NCBI GenBank assembly: GCA_903930435.1
Contig: CAIYYN010000059.1
Span: 1 to 64,000, forward strand
Direction: 5' to 3'
From: an uncultured Hyphomicrobiales bacterium
Lineage (GTDB): Bacteria; Pseudomonadota; Alphaproteobacteria; Rhizobiales; Ancalomicrobiaceae
Length of the DNA: 64,000 bases
The notes beneath the pieces were generated by a model, which did no database searches, was not told where the DNA came from, and worked only from the letters and a program-made list of their open reading frames with translations. Each line of letters starts with the position of its first letter. The first letter of the stretch is position 1. Below, one piece after another: positions 53,160 to 63,271 of this stretch. A program made the translations under genes and the position numbers.

Positions 53160-55739
53160 GTGCAGCATTCGGAAAACCTGAGAGGCAAGCTCCTGCGAGC
53201 CTCGTTTTCAATTGCACTGTTCCTTCTGGGAACCCTGATCTCTGGTGTGCTTTTCTTTCAATTGAAGCACTATGCGGAAGAGAATGCGCGCGCGAATTTT
53301 AATCGTTCCGCTCAGGAACGCCTCTCCATCATCGAAACCAACATCACGCTGACCCTTGATAATCTTGTTGCGTCCAGTGCCTTCTTCGATGCATCGCGCC
53401 AGATTGATCGGGCTGATTTCCGATCGCTGGTCGCCCCCATCATCGGTCGCAACCCGGCGATCCAGGCGATGGAATGGATCCCTCGTGTCACGAACGAAGC
53501 GCTGTCACGTTATGAGCAAGAGGCACATGATGATGGCCTTTCAACTTTCCGGATATCGGAACGTGCCAATGGCCAGATGGTGCCCGTCGCCCAACGCCCC
53601 GCCTATTTTCCGGTTTTCTACGTCGAGCCGATGCGGGGAAATGAAAAGGCTGTCGGCTTTGACCTGGCATCGGACCAGACCCGGCGTCAGGCACTTGAAG
53701 CAGCAGCAGCCTCCGGACGACTGGTGGCAACCACCCGCATCGTACTGGTTCAGGAAACCGGAGACCAATATGGGTTTCTGGTCTTTCGGGCGGTCTATGA
53801 CAAGAACGCTGATCTGACATCGCCCGAGGCGCGGACCAAGGCGCTGCGTGGCTTTAATCTGGGTGTATTTCGCGTCGGTGACATCGTCGAAAAGGCGGGC
53901 AAGGGCGTTTCCCTGCACGACGCCTCCAGCCTGAGCGTCGCAATTTTTGATCGGGATGCCAAACCGGGCGAGCGCCTGCTTTATCCCAAGCCCATCAAGG
54001 CCGACGCAGCCGACGATCTAGGCGCTGCCTACATGCAGTCGCGTTCCATCACGGTGGCAGGTCGGAACTGGGAAATTGTCGCCTATCGACCGACCGCCCT
54101 GCCGTTGCCCCTTGAGGTCTGGTGGGTCCCGCTACTCGGTATCCTGCCCTCGGCCTTGCTGGCATTGCTTCTCCAGCAGACATTCCGCCGTCGGGAACTG
54201 ATGGCCGAAAAACGGGCAGCGGAGGCGGCCTATCAGGCAAAGTCCCAGTTCATGGCGACCATGAGCCACGAAATCCGCACACCGATGAATGGGATCATCG
54301 GCATGACCAGCCTGTTGCTGGACACAGAGCAGACCTCCGAACAGCGGCATTTTGCGAATACAATCCGCGTGTCAGCCGAGTCCCTGCTGACCGTGATCAA
54401 CGATATCCTCGATGTCTCGAAACTGGAAGCGGGCGCGCTTGCGCTCGAAGAAGCTCCGTTCGGCATTCTGTCCTGCGTTGAAGGCGTGGTTGATCTTCTG
54501 ATGCCACGCACACGAGGTCTGGATCTCGCGCTGACCTATGACGTCGTCGAAACGGCGCAGGGGATGTATCTGGGTGACAGCGGTCGTCTGCGACAGATCC
54601 TCCTCAATCTCACCGGTAATGCGATCAAGTTCACCGAACGCGGTTCGGTCACCCTCAAGGTCGAAGGCGAAGACCTTGGGGATGGTCGAACGACGCTGCG
54701 TTTTGCCGTGACCGATACGGGGATCGGCATTCCTGAAGAGGCCCGGGATCGCCTGTTCAAGATGTTCTCGCAAGCCGACGCCTCCACGTCTCGCCGCTAT
54801 GGCGGAACCGGCCTTGGTCTGGCCATCAGCAAACGGCTGGTGGAGCAGATGAACGGTGAAATCGATTTTGACAGCGTTGTCGGGCAAGGCAGCACCTTCC
54901 GCTTCTCGATCACCCTTGCCCGGACAGCGAATATTGAGGGCCGCGTGGCCACGCCGACAGCGCTGGCAGGCTGTCGGGTCCTTGTCGTGGACGACGAGGC
55001 TGTCAATCGGGACATGCTTCGGCGCCGGATTGCGAACTGGGGTGCCGACGTCACCGATGTGGCAAATGCGACCTCTGCCCTCGAAGCTGTCAAGGCTGCG
55101 TTCGACCGGGGACAGCCATTCGATGTCGTGATTGCCGATCATCATATGCAGCCGATCAGCGGACTGGAGCTGGGCGCACAGTTGAAAGCTGATCCAAGGG
55201 CCCGCCAACTGACCTTCATCCTGGCCAGTTCCGATGCGATCGATCATGGCGTTCCTCTCACGAACGTCATTCCCGGCGGTCTGGTGCTCATGAAACCGCT
55301 GCAAGAACGCTCCCTCTTCGACAGCCTGATGTCGCGTGCGCCAGATCGCGAAAACGGTACTCCGCTCAAATCGTCTGCCGCTCCGACGTTGGCCGCAGTA
55401 TCACTCCGGGTTCTGGTGGCTGAGGACAATGCCACGAACCAGCGCGTGATGGCGGGCCTCCTGAAAAATCGGGGCCACCGCGTCGATATTGCCAACGACG
55501 GCATCGAGGCAGTGGCCATGGTGACCATGAATGAGTATGACCTTGTGCTGATGGACATGCAGATGCCGAATATGGACGGGCTTGAAGCCTGTCGCGTCAT
55601 TCGCGGCCTGAAATCGCCCGGCAAATCGTCGGTCCCCGTCATTGCCGTTACTGCGAACGCCTTCGAAAGCGATCGCGACGCCTGCACCGCGGCAGGCATG
55701 AATGATTTTCTGACAAAACCGATCAGTCGGTCCGCCTAG
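53160..55739 (+). CDS. Membrane hybrid histidine kinase: CHASE-HisKA-HATPase-REC-REC
   Basis: From GTG 53160 (GGAGG seven bases upstream) the protein has 859 residues. Two transmembrane helices at about 12-34 and 319-339 bracket a periplasmic CHASE domain ([26 protein letters not shown]), so it detects an extracellular small molecule. Then come HisKA with H370 in [12 protein letters not shown], HATPase ([33 protein letters not shown]), a first receiver with D660 in VVIADHHM, and a second with D799 in [13 protein letters not shown]. Both receivers keep their acidic pockets. Cytokinin-type receptors share this layout, but the ligand cannot be read. Confidence 0.92.
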   Translation: MQHSENLRGKLLRASFSIALFLLGTLISGVLFFQLKHYAEENARANFNRSAQERLSIIETNITLTLDNLVASSAFFDASRQIDRADFRSLVAPIIGRNPAIQAMEWIPRVTNEALSRYEQEAHDDGLSTFRISERANGQMVPVAQRPAYFPVFYVEPMRGNEKAVGFDLASDQTRRQALEAAAASGRLVATTRIVLVQETGDQYGFLVFRAVYDKNADLTSPEARTKALRGFNLGVFRVGDIVEKAGKGVSLHDASSLSVAIFDRDAKPGERLLYPKPIKADAADDLGAAYMQSRSITVAGRNWEIVAYRPTALPLPLEVWWVPLLGILPSALLALLLQQTFRRRELMAEKRAAEAAYQAKSQFMATMSHEIRTPMNGIIGMTSLLLDTEQTSEQRHFANTIRVSAESLLTVINDILDVSKLEAGALALEEAPFGILSCVEGVVDLLMPRTRGLDLALTYDVVETAQGMYLGDSGRLRQILLNLTGNAIKFTERGSVTLKVEGEDLGDGRTTLRFAVTDTGIGIPEEARDRLFKMFSQADASTSRRYGGTGLGLAISKRLVEQMNGEIDFDSVVGQGSTFRFSITLARTANIEGRVATPTALAGCRVLVVDDEAVNRDMLRRRIANWGADVTDVANATSALEAVKAAFDRGQPFDVVIADHHMQPISGLELGAQLKADPRARQLTFILASSDAIDHGVPLTNVIPGGLVLMKPLQERSLFDSLMSRAPDRENGTPLKSSAAPTLAAVSLRVLVAEDNATNQRVMAGLLKNRGHRVDIANDGIEAVAMVTMNEYDLVLMDMQMPNMDGLEACRVIRGLKSPGKSSVPVIAVTANAFESDRDACTAAGMNDFLTKPISRSA

Positions 55740-55999
55740 GCCAAAATGCTGGAAAAATGGGGACCTGCCGATAACGCTCCGGTTCCCCTGCGCGCGGTGA
55801 AATGAGGCGACAGCAGAGCGGTGGCGCAGGCGAAGGGAATAAGCCCTCAGTCCATGCCTGCGCGTTGACATAGGGATTCACTTGAATTCTTAGATATCTT
55901 TGCATTCAACAAGGGCACGTGCCTCCATGCGTCCATAACGCTTCGATGCGGGACGATTGGAATACAAAAAACGTCTACGAAAATGATTCGGGGAAGATT

Positions 56000-56076
56000 T
56001 GGTCGGAGCAGCAAGATTCGAACTTGCGACCCCCGGACCCCGAGACCGGTGCGCTACCAGACTGCGCTATGCTCCG
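56000..56076 (-). tRNA. tRNA-Pro (anticodon CGG)
   Basis: Read on the minus strand the 77 bases fold as a full cloverleaf: acceptor CGGAGCA / TGCTCCG with discriminator A and encoded CCA, D stem GCGC / GCGC, anticodon loop CTCGGGG, T stem GCAAG / CTTGC with the loop TTCGAAT. The anticodon is CGG, which reads the proline codon CCG. The fifth anticodon-stem pair (31/39) is T-T instead of the usual complementary pair. No integrase or att duplication is visible beside it. Confidence 0.93.
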
Positions 56077-56426
56077 ACGCTTTCGCCATACCCGGACGGG
56101 GACCGAGCTGGAAGACTGCAAAACTTGGCGTCAATTCAAGACTTTAGCAAACGATCCCGATATCATCTTATTCAAGATGCGAGCGTCCGCAGCACCAAGC
56201 TCCGTGTCTGTGGCGAGGCTTATAGCGGCCAAGCGGCTGGCCTGCAAGGGGCGATGTCGCGTTTCTGGTCTCACAGGTGGTGATAAGGTTAGTCTTCGGC
56301 GCAGAATTCGGGCCGATGATAGGGTACGCACGCCTCACACTGCGTGCTTGGTCGTTTCAAGATGCAATATGCGGATCAGGCCTTTGTCGTGCTTGATCCC
56401 GACCGCAATTTCGGCGACGAAGGCGT

Positions 56427-57455
56427 ATGACAGGAACGCCGAACCCAACCGCCTTCTCCGAGACCGCCCAAGGCGCACGCGATATGCCGCTGCCTGATCT
56501 GGCGGCGCGCATCCGGGCCGGTGACAGGGCGATGCTGGCGCGAGCGATCACGCTGGTGGAATCGCGCAAGGCACAAGATCGTGCCAAGGCGCACCAACTC
56601 GTACAGGCCCTGTTGCCTGAGACTGGCAGGGCATTGCGGGTCGGGATCACAGGCGTTCCGGGCGTCGGTAAATCGACGACCATCGACCAGCTCGGCACCA
56701 ATCTGACTGCCCTCGGCCATAAGGTCGCTGTACTCGCGGTGGACCCATCCTCGACCCGGTCCGGCGGCTCGATCCTGGGTGACAAGACGCGCATGGCGCG
56801 GCTCGCGGTCGACAGAAACGCCTATGTCCGCCCGTCGCCGTCATCCGGAACACTTGGCGGCGTGGCGGCGAAGACGCGTGAAACGATGCTGCTCTGTGAA
56901 GCGGCCGGCTTTGACGTGATCCTCGTTGAAACCGTCGGCGTCGGTCAGTCCGAAACAACGGTGGCCGGAATGGTCGATTTCTTCCTCGTCCTGATGCTGC
57001 CGGGCGCGGGCGATGAGCTGCAGGGGATCAAGAAAGGCGTGCTCGAGGTCGCGGATCTCATCGCCGTCAACAAATCCGATGGCGATAATCGCACCCGCGC
57101 CCGTCAGGCAGCGTCAGACTACCGCCACGCGCTGCACATCATGGCGCCGAAAAGCCCGAACTGGTCGCCGCCTGTCCTTTTGATCTCAGGCTTGGCCAAT
57201 GAGGGGCTGGACGCCATGTGGGCCGAGGTCGTGCGCCATCGCGACACGTTGACCCGGACCGGGGAGTTCGTTGCCCGACGCCGCGATCAGCAAGTCCAAT
57301 GGATGTGGGCCATGCTGGAAGAGCGACTGATGCTGTCGCTGAAGACCAATCCGGCGATCAAGAACCGGCTTCTGGCGCTCGAAGCCGGTGTTGCTGCCGG
57401 CGACGTGGCGGCGAGCCTCGCGGTTGAGGAAATCGCCGCCGTTCTCGGGATATGA
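56427..57455 (+). CDS. meaB: Methylmalonyl-CoA mutase-associated GTPase MeaB
   Basis: MeaB (ArgK) is the G-protein chaperone that protects and loads methylmalonyl-CoA mutase with adenosylcobalamin. The 342 residues have the P-loop GVPGVGKST at 76-84, DPSSTRSGGSILGDKTRM as switch region, VETVGVGQSE as the G3 segment and VNKSDGDN as the NKxD motif. It belongs to propionyl-CoA use, which matches the AcuI-like and acyl-CoA genes in this window. The mutase itself is not here. It converges on the SDR gene five bases away. The 350 bases before it, after the tRNA, hold no gene. Confidence 0.95.
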   Translation: MTGTPNPTAFSETAQGARDMPLPDLAARIRAGDRAMLARAITLVESRKAQDRAKAHQLVQALLPETGRALRVGITGVPGVGKSTTIDQLGTNLTALGHKVAVLAVDPSSTRSGGSILGDKTRMARLAVDRNAYVRPSPSSGTLGGVAAKTRETMLLCEAAGFDVILVETVGVGQSETTVAGMVDFFLVLMLPGAGDELQGIKKGVLEVADLIAVNKSDGDNRTRARQAASDYRHALHIMAPKSPNWSPPVLLISGLANEGLDAMWAEVVRHRDTLTRTGEFVARRRDQQVQWMWAMLEERLMLSLKTNPAIKNRLLALEAGVAAGDVAASLAVEEIAAVLGI

Positions 57456-57459
57456 TCGT

Positions 57460-58164
57460 TCAGACCGACCGCGTGATGCCGCCGTCAACCCGGATGTTCT
57501 GACCCGTGATATAGCCCGCGCCCGGCGACGCAAGGAACGCGATGGTCGCCGCGATCTCGTCGCTCGTGCCATAGCGTTGCATCGGCACGCTCTGACGACG
57601 TTCGTCCGTCGCGGGCAGACTGTCGATCCAGCCCGGCAACACGTTGTTCATGCGCACATTTTGCGCTGCGTATTGATCGGCGAAAATCTTCGTGTAGGAG
57701 GCGAGGCCAGCGCGGAAGACGGCCGATGTCGGGAACATCGGGCTCGGCTCAAACGCCCAGGCGGTCGAAATATTGATGATTGCGCCAGCCTTCTGGTTGA
57801 TCATGATCGGCGCGACGAGACGAGTCGGGCGGATGACGTTCATCAGATAGACGTCCATGCCCGTATGCCACTGCTCATCTGTGATCTCAAGGATCGGCGC
57901 GCGCGGGCCATGTCCGGCGCTGTTGACGAGCACGTCGACCCGGCCCCAACGCTCCATCGTCTGATCGACGAGCCGCTTCAGGTCGTCAGCTGACTGGTTT
58001 GAGCCGGTCACGCCAAGTCCACCCAGTTCGCTGGCCAAGGCCTCGCCCTTGCCGGATGAGGACAGGATAGCGACCTTGAAACCATCTGCCGCCAGCCGCT
58101 TTGCTGCCGCTGCGCCCATGCCGCTGCCACCAGCCGTGACGACTGCAACCCGAATATCAGACAT
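57460..58164 (-). CDS. SDR-fold protein with altered active site
   Basis: Rossmann-fold protein of 234 residues with cofactor motif TAGGSGMG at 10-17 and NSAG at 81-84, and the end GQNIRVDGGITRSV typical of SDRs. The catalytic Ser133 is present (INISTAW). Where Tyr-x3-Lys should stand there is S147-x3-R151 (SAVFR), so the classical tyrosine and lysine are both missing. It may bind NAD(P) without normal catalysis or use a different mechanism. GGGAGAA precedes ATG 58164. It follows the asparaginase gene by 20 bases, so they form an operon. Confidence 0.88.
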   Translation of the reverse strand: MSDIRVAVVTAGGSGMGAAAAKRLAADGFKVAILSSSGKGEALASELGGLGVTGSNQSADDLKRLVDQTMERWGRVDVLVNSAGHGPRAPILEITDEQWHTGMDVYLMNVIRPTRLVAPIMINQKAGAIINISTAWAFEPSPMFPTSAVFRAGLASYTKIFADQYAAQNVRMNNVLPGWIDSLPATDERRQSVPMQRYGTSDEIAATIAFLASPGAGYITGQNIRVDGGITRSV

Positions 58165-58184
58165 GCTGCTTTCTCCCTTATTCA

Positions 58185-59192
58185 TTATGCCAGCAAATCT
58201 GCCGCTGGCCTGAGACCACCGACCCTGATGCCGTTCCAGTTGGTCAAATCCGGCTCGATGAACCTCATCATTGAGGGATCGCCGTTCAGCTTCAAAAGCC
58301 GGGCGACGACGGCAGCCATGGCGACTTCCGCCGCCCGCGATGCGCCATCATCACATTTGAGAGCGATGCCTAGCCCAAGTTCCGGGATCGCGCCACAGAA
58401 TACGCCCTCGGCCCCCGTTTTCACGAAGACCCGTGCGCCCAAAGCCGCCACGAAGTCGGTGCAGAAGCGGCCGGTGCCCGCCACCATGAATGGCTCCGCA
58501 GCAACAGCCGCGAACAGGCGCTCGGCGGCTGCTGCGCGGGCTGGTGCCAGATGTGCACCCGTTGCAAGTTTGGCAAAACCCCGCGCTATGTTGTTCAGCG
58601 GCATGGCGTAGGTCGGGATCGAACAGCCATCGGTCGCGCAGACATCTCCGCCGAGCAGCGATCCGGTGACATCCTCAAGCGCGGCGGTGACCTCGCGCTG
58701 CACGAAATGTTCCGGTTGGATGTAGCCTGTGGGATCAACACCGGCGTGGCAGGCAAGGCAGACAAAGCCCGAATGCTTGCCGGAGCAGTTGTTGTGCAGC
58801 GCGGTCGGCTTGAGCGCGCCCGATGTATAAATCGCCCCGATATCGCCGGGATTGCGCGGCCAATGGGCACCGCATTCAAGCGTTCCGACAGCCCGACCCG
58901 CCTTGGCGAGCATGCTCGCTGCCGCCTCCGTGTGGCGCGTCTCGCCATTGTGCGATGAGCAGGCCAATGCGAGTTCGGCGTCCGTCAGCCCGTAGGCGTC
59001 TGCGGCACCGGATTCGACCAGGGGCAGCGCCTGAATGACCTTCACCGCCGAGCGCGGAAACGTCGGACGCTCGACCTCGCCCAGCGCCAGGACGACGCCG
59101 CCATCAGCATCCATGACGGAAATGGCACCACGATGGCGGCTTTCGACGTGTGTGCCGCGCAAAACCTCGGCGATCTCGGGATTAATGGTCAT
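58185..59192 (-). CDS. L-asparaginase, class 3 (rhizobial ReAV type)
   Basis: Hydrolyses asparagine to aspartate and ammonia. The 335 residues belong to the asparaginase II family first known from Rhizobium etli. Residues that form the ReAV active site are present: the SxxK pair S48 and K51 in PRSAVK, S80 in SSHNGE, and the zinc-site residues C136, K139 (NNCSGKHSG), D188 and C190 (CATDGCS). It has no signal peptide, so it is cytosolic. ATG 59192 has GAGAGG eight bases before it; a longer frame to 59261 is unlikely. Confidence 0.93.
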   Translation of the reverse strand: MTINPEIAEVLRGTHVESRHRGAISVMDADGGVVLALGEVERPTFPRSAVKVIQALPLVESGAADAYGLTDAELALACSSHNGETRHTEAAASMLAKAGRAVGTLECGAHWPRNPGDIGAIYTSGALKPTALHNNCSGKHSGFVCLACHAGVDPTGYIQPEHFVQREVTAALEDVTGSLLGGDVCATDGCSIPTYAMPLNNIARGFAKLATGAHLAPARAAAAERLFAAVAAEPFMVAGTGRFCTDFVAALGARVFVKTGAEGVFCGAIPELGLGIALKCDDGASRAAEVAMAAVVARLLKLNGDPSMMRFIEPDLTNWNGIRVGGLRPAADLLA

Positions 59193-59384
59193 ATCGATTC
59201 CTCTCCGACTTTCGTCTGAGAGATAGCACAGGTCCAGGGACACGCGACAGTCGACTGACAATGCGCAAAAATGCCGAAAATTTAATCATATTGCACTGCA
59301 ATGAAGCGGTCATCCGATTGACAATACCTGTCATGCGCCACAGCCTTGGGCTGAAATCGCGTCCGACAGAAGGTGTGTCCCCAC

Positions 59385-62300
59385 GTGCCCAAGATTACCA
59401 AGATCCTTGCCGCCAATCGCTCCGAAATCGCGATCCGCGTGTTCCGCGCCGCCAACGAGCTCGACATCAAGACGGTCGCGATCTTCGCCGAAGAGGACAA
59501 GCTGGCACTGCACCGGTTCAAGGCCGACGAGGCCTATCAGGTCGGCAAGGGATTGGGACCGATCGAGGCCTATCTCTCGATCCCGGAAGTGATCCGGGTC
59601 GCCAAGGAAGCCAAGGTCGACGCCATCCACCCCGGGTATGGCTTCCTGTCGGAAAGCCCGGAATTCGCCGAGGCCTGCGCCGAGGCCGGCATCATCTTCA
59701 TCGGCCCATCGCCACAGACGATGCGCATGCTTGGCAACAAGGTCGCAGCGCGCAATCTGGCGATTTCCGTTGGCGTTCCGGTGATGCCCGCCACCGATCC
59801 GCTGCCGGATGACATGGAGACAATCAAGGCCGAAGCGCTGCGGATCGGCTACCCCGTCATGCTCAAGGCGTCCTGGGGCGGTGGCGGTCGTGGCATGCGC
59901 GTCATCCGTGACGAAGCCCAGTTGCTGCGGGATGTGGTCGCCGCCAAGCGTGAGGCCAAGGCCGCCTTCGGCAAGGACGAGATCTATCTGGAAAAACTCG
60001 TCGAACAGGCGCGACATATCGAAGTCCAGGTGCTCGGCGATACCCATGGCAATACGGTGCATCTCTTCGAGCGCGACTGCTCGGTGCAGCGTCGCCACCA
60101 GAAGGTCGTGGAACGCGCACCAGCGCCGTATCTGGCACAAAGCCAGCGCGATGAACTCTGCGGCTATGCGCTGAAGATCGCGGCTGCGACCAATTATGTC
60201 GGCGCAGGAACCGTCGAATTCCTGATGGATGCGGCAACCGGCCATTTCTACTTCATCGAGGTCAATCCGCGCATCCAGGTCGAACATACGGTGACAGAAG
60301 TCGTCACAGGCATCGACATCGTGAAGGCGCAGATTCACATCCTTGAAGGCGAAGCCATTGGCACGGAAGCCTCCGGTGTGCCCGCTCAGGCCGATATCCG
60401 CCTCAACGGTCACGCGCTGCAATGCCGTATCACGACAGAAGATCCCGACAATAATTTCGTGCCGGATTACGGTCGCATCACCGCCTATCGCGGCGCGAAT
60501 GGTTTCGGCATCCGGCTCGACGGTGGCACGGCCTATTCCGGCGCGGTGATCACGCGGTTCTATGACCCGATGCTGGAAAAGGTCACCGCCTGGGCACCCT
60601 CGCCGCTCGAAGCCATCCGCCGCATGGATCGTGCCGTGCGTGAGTTCCGTATTCGCGGCGTCGCGACCAACCTTACGTTCCTTGAGAACATCATCGGCCA
60701 TCCGAAATTCCAGAACAACCAGTACACGACACGCTTCATCGACGAGACGCCTGAGCTGTTCCAGGGCGCAAAGCGGCGGGACCGTGCGACCAAATTGCTG
60801 TCGTTCATCGCAGATGTCACCGTCAACGGACACCCGGAAGTGCGCGGCCGCGCCAAACCGGCTGACGGCATCCTGCCCCCTGTGCTGCCGCAGTTCGCTG
60901 ATCCCGGCACCGAAGGTACCAAGTCGATCTTTGATCGTCTGGGTCGCAAGGGATTTGCGGAGTGGATGAAGGCGCAGCAGCGCGTGCTCGTGACCGACAC
61001 GTCCATGCGCGATGCCCATCAGTCGCTGCTGGCAACGCGCATGCGCAGCCATGATATCGTGACCGCCGCGCCTGCCTATAACAGTGGTCTGCGCGGTCTG
61101 TTGTCGCTGGAATGCTGGGGTGGCGCGACCTTCGACGTGGCGATGCGCTTCCTGACCGAAGACCCGTGGGAGCGGCTGCGTAAGATCCGCGCTGGCGCAC
61201 CCGACATCCTGCTGCAAATGCTGCTGCGCGGCGCAAACGGTGTCGGTTACGCTAACTATCCCGACAATGCCGTCGCCTTCTTCGTCCGTCAGGCGGCAAC
61301 CAACGGCATCGATCTCTTCCGGATCTTTGACGCGCTCAACTGGATCGAGAACATCAAGCCCGCGATTGCTGCCGTCGCCGCCGAGGGCAAGCTCGCCGAA
61401 GCCGCGATCTGCTATACCGGCGACATTCTCGATCCCGACCGGGCCAAATACAGCCTTTCCTATTACGTCAATCTGGCCAAGGAACTGGAGGCATCCGGTG
61501 CCGATATCATCGGTATCAAGGACATGGCGGGCCTGTTGAAGCCCGCCGCTGCCCGCGTGCTCGTGAAGGCGCTGAAGGAAGAAGTCGGCCTGCCCCTGCA
61601 CTTTCACACCCATGATACCTCCGGGATCGCGGGTGCGTCGATCATCGCCGCCGTTGAAGCGGGCGTGGATGCCGTCGATGCCGCGATGGATTCGCTGTCG
61701 GGCATGACGTCGCAGCCCTGCCTTGGCTCCATCGTCGAAGCCCTGCGCGGCACGGACCGGTCGACGGGCCTCGATCCCGCAGCGATCCGCAAGCTGTCCT
61801 TCTACTGGGAAGCTGTCCGCAACCAGTATCTCGCGTTTGAGAGCGATCTCAAATCCGGTGCCTCGGAAGTCTACCTGCACGAAATGCCGGGCGGTCAGTT
61901 CACCAACCTGAAGGAACAGGCCCGTTCGCTCGGACTGGAGGCACGCTGGCACGAAGTCGCCGAGACCTATGCCGAGGTCAATCGCATGTTCGGCGATATC
62001 GTCAAGGTCACGCCGACGTCGAAGGTCGTCGGGGATATGGCGCTGTCGATGATTGCGGCGGGGTTGACCCGCGCCGATATCGAAAACCCGGACAAGGAAG
62101 TCGCATTCCCGGAGTCGGTTGTCCAACTCATGCGCGGTGATCTCGGACAGCCGCCGGGCGGCTGGCCGCAGGCATTGCAGGCGAAGGTCCTGAAAGGCCA
62201 GACACCCTCCACCGTCCGTCCGGGCGCAATCATGGCCCCCGCCGATCTCGATGCCCTGCGAGCCGAAGTTGCGCAAAAGACCGGACGCGATATTGCCTCC

Positions 62301-62834
62301 GTCGCGGATACGGACCTTGCGTCCTACATCATGTATCCGAAGGTTTTCATCGATTTCGCCCGCATGCAGGACCTCTACGGACCCACTGAAATCCTGCCTA
62401 CCCCTGTCTATTTCTATGGCCTGAAACCCGGCGAAGATGCCCAGTTCTCGCTTGAGGCGGGCAAGACGCTGGTATTGTTGACGCAAGCTATTGGCGAAAC
62501 CGACGAGGAGGGGCAGGTCAAGGTCTTCTTCGAGCTGAACGGTCAGCCACGCATCGTGAAGGTGCCGAACCGCTCCGTTGCCTCGACCATCGTCGCCCGG
62601 CGCAAGGCCGAAGACGGCAATCCAGCCCACGTCGCCGCGCCGATGCCGGGGATTGTTTCGTCAGTCGCGATCAAGGCGGGTCAACCGATCAAGGCCGGTG
62701 ACGTGTTGCTCTCCATCGAGGCGATGAAGATGGAGACCATGCTGCACGCTGACCGAGACGGCACGATTGCGGAAATCCTTGTCCATGCAGGCTCGGCGAT
62801 TGATGCCAAGGACCTGCTGGTGGTGATCGGTTAA
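59385..62834 (+). CDS. pyc: Pyruvate carboxylase
   Basis: Biotin enzyme that carboxylates pyruvate to oxaloacetate to refill the TCA cycle. The 1149 residues contain every domain of the single-chain form in order: biotin carboxylase (ITKILAANRSEIAIRVFRAAN to about 450, with GGGGRGMR and EVNPRIQVEHTVTE), carboxyltransferase (TDTSMRDAHQSLLATRMRS from about 540, metal ligands in HFHTHDTSG), the allosteric linker, and the C-terminal biotin carrier with the biotinyl lysine in EAMKMET. GTG 59385 gives the standard start PKITKIL; GTG 59373 is an alternative. The 1099-residue antisense frame over it is a shadow. Confidence 0.97.
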   Translation: MPKITKILAANRSEIAIRVFRAANELDIKTVAIFAEEDKLALHRFKADEAYQVGKGLGPIEAYLSIPEVIRVAKEAKVDAIHPGYGFLSESPEFAEACAEAGIIFIGPSPQTMRMLGNKVAARNLAISVGVPVMPATDPLPDDMETIKAEALRIGYPVMLKASWGGGGRGMRVIRDEAQLLRDVVAAKREAKAAFGKDEIYLEKLVEQARHIEVQVLGDTHGNTVHLFERDCSVQRRHQKVVERAPAPYLAQSQRDELCGYALKIAAATNYVGAGTVEFLMDAATGHFYFIEVNPRIQVEHTVTEVVTGIDIVKAQIHILEGEAIGTEASGVPAQADIRLNGHALQCRITTEDPDNNFVPDYGRITAYRGANGFGIRLDGGTAYSGAVITRFYDPMLEKVTAWAPSPLEAIRRMDRAVREFRIRGVATNLTFLENIIGHPKFQNNQYTTRFIDETPELFQGAKRRDRATKLLSFIADVTVNGHPEVRGRAKPADGILPPVLPQFADPGTEGTKSIFDRLGRKGFAEWMKAQQRVLVTDTSMRDAHQSLLATRMRSHDIVTAAPAYNSGLRGLLSLECWGGATFDVAMRFLTEDPWERLRKIRAGAPDILLQMLLRGANGVGYANYPDNAVAFFVRQAATNGIDLFRIFDALNWIENIKPAIAAVAAEGKLAEAAICYTGDILDPDRAKYSLSYYVNLAKELEASGADIIGIKDMAGLLKPAAARVLVKALKEEVGLPLHFHTHDTSGIAGASIIAAVEAGVDAVDAAMDSLSGMTSQPCLGSIVEALRGTDRSTGLDPAAIRKLSFYWEAVRNQYLAFESDLKSGASEVYLHEMPGGQFTNLKEQARSLGLEARWHEVAETYAEVNRMFGDIVKVTPTSKVVGDMALSMIAAGLTRADIENPDKEVAFPESVVQLMRGDLGQPPGGWPQALQAKVLKGQTPSTVRPGAIMAPADLDALRAEVAQKTGRDIASVADTDLASYIMYPKVFIDFARMQDLYGPTEILPTPVYFYGLKPGEDAQFSLEAGKTLVLLTQAIGETDEEGQVKVFFELNGQPRIVKVPNRSVASTIVARRKAEDGNPAHVAAPMPGIVSSVAIKAGQPIKAGDVLLSIEAMKMETMLHADRDGTIAEILVHAGSAIDAKDLLVVIG

Positions 62835-62953
62835 CGGCAAACCGGCGGCGCTATGGATGCGATCAGGCATCCGTCCGTAGCCTTACTTAGCCGACGCGTC
62901 ACGGCCCCGTCATTCCATGCCGCTAGCCTCTCGGTTGAACCGGGAGGCGCATC

Positions 62954-63199
62954 ATGGATACCGAAGTCACCAACGACATGTCCGAACTTGATCAGCTGCA
63001 GTCTGACTATCAGGCAGCAGTCGAACACTGGATTGAAGCGATCCGTGCGGAAGCTGCGCTGGCATCAAAGCCGCATTCCGTCGAAGAACTCGACGCCTGG
63101 GAAGCGGCATTCTTTCACCAGGAAGAACTGCGCGAAAAGGTCAAGCTGGCCAAACTCGCCTATGAAGACGGCCTCCGGGCAAAATTCTATCAGTTCTGA
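62954..63199 (+). CDS. Small conserved alpha-helical protein
   Basis: An 81-residue protein, MDTEVTNDMSELDQLQSDYQ onwards, helical and acidic, with the pattern YQAAVEHWIEAIRAEAALAS and LREKVKLAKLAYEDGLRAKFY. It resembles short conserved hypothetical proteins seen in Hyphomicrobiales, with no assigned role; a two-helix hairpin is likely. GGGAGG is seven bases before ATG. It follows pyc on the same strand after 119 bases and converges on the flavin oxidoreductase gene. Confidence 0.75.
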   Translation: MDTEVTNDMSELDQLQSDYQAAVEHWIEAIRAEAALASKPHSVEELDAWEAAFFHQEELREKVKLAKLAYEDGLRAKFYQF

Positions 63200-63212
63200 A
63201 GTTTAAGACCTG

Positions 63213-63248
63213 ATCCCCGGTTCAAGCCGCAGACGCTGAGCCGGGGAT
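63213..63248. terminator. Hairpin between convergent genes
   Basis: ATCCCCGGTTCA (63213-63224) pairs with TGAGCCGGGGAT (63237-63248), with one mismatch and a 12-base loop. It lies midway between the stop codons of two convergent genes. No T-run follows on either strand, so a bidirectional or Rho-assisted terminator is possible. A perfect 12-base palindrome, AGGGTCGACCCT, follows at 63259-63270. Confidence 0.5.
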
Positions 63249-63271
63249 AGACTGAACGAGGGTCGACCCTG

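Noticed and set aside
59331-62630. A 1099-residue open frame on the minus strand
   Set aside because: It is antisense to pyruvate carboxylase over its whole length, shows no family motif, and is the product of high-GC codon bias.
63259-63270. AGGGTCGACCCT palindrome, whose GGGTCGACCCTGTC core also occurs near 32030
   Set aside because: Only 14 bases are shared and the contexts differ. A chance match in GC-rich DNA is likely.
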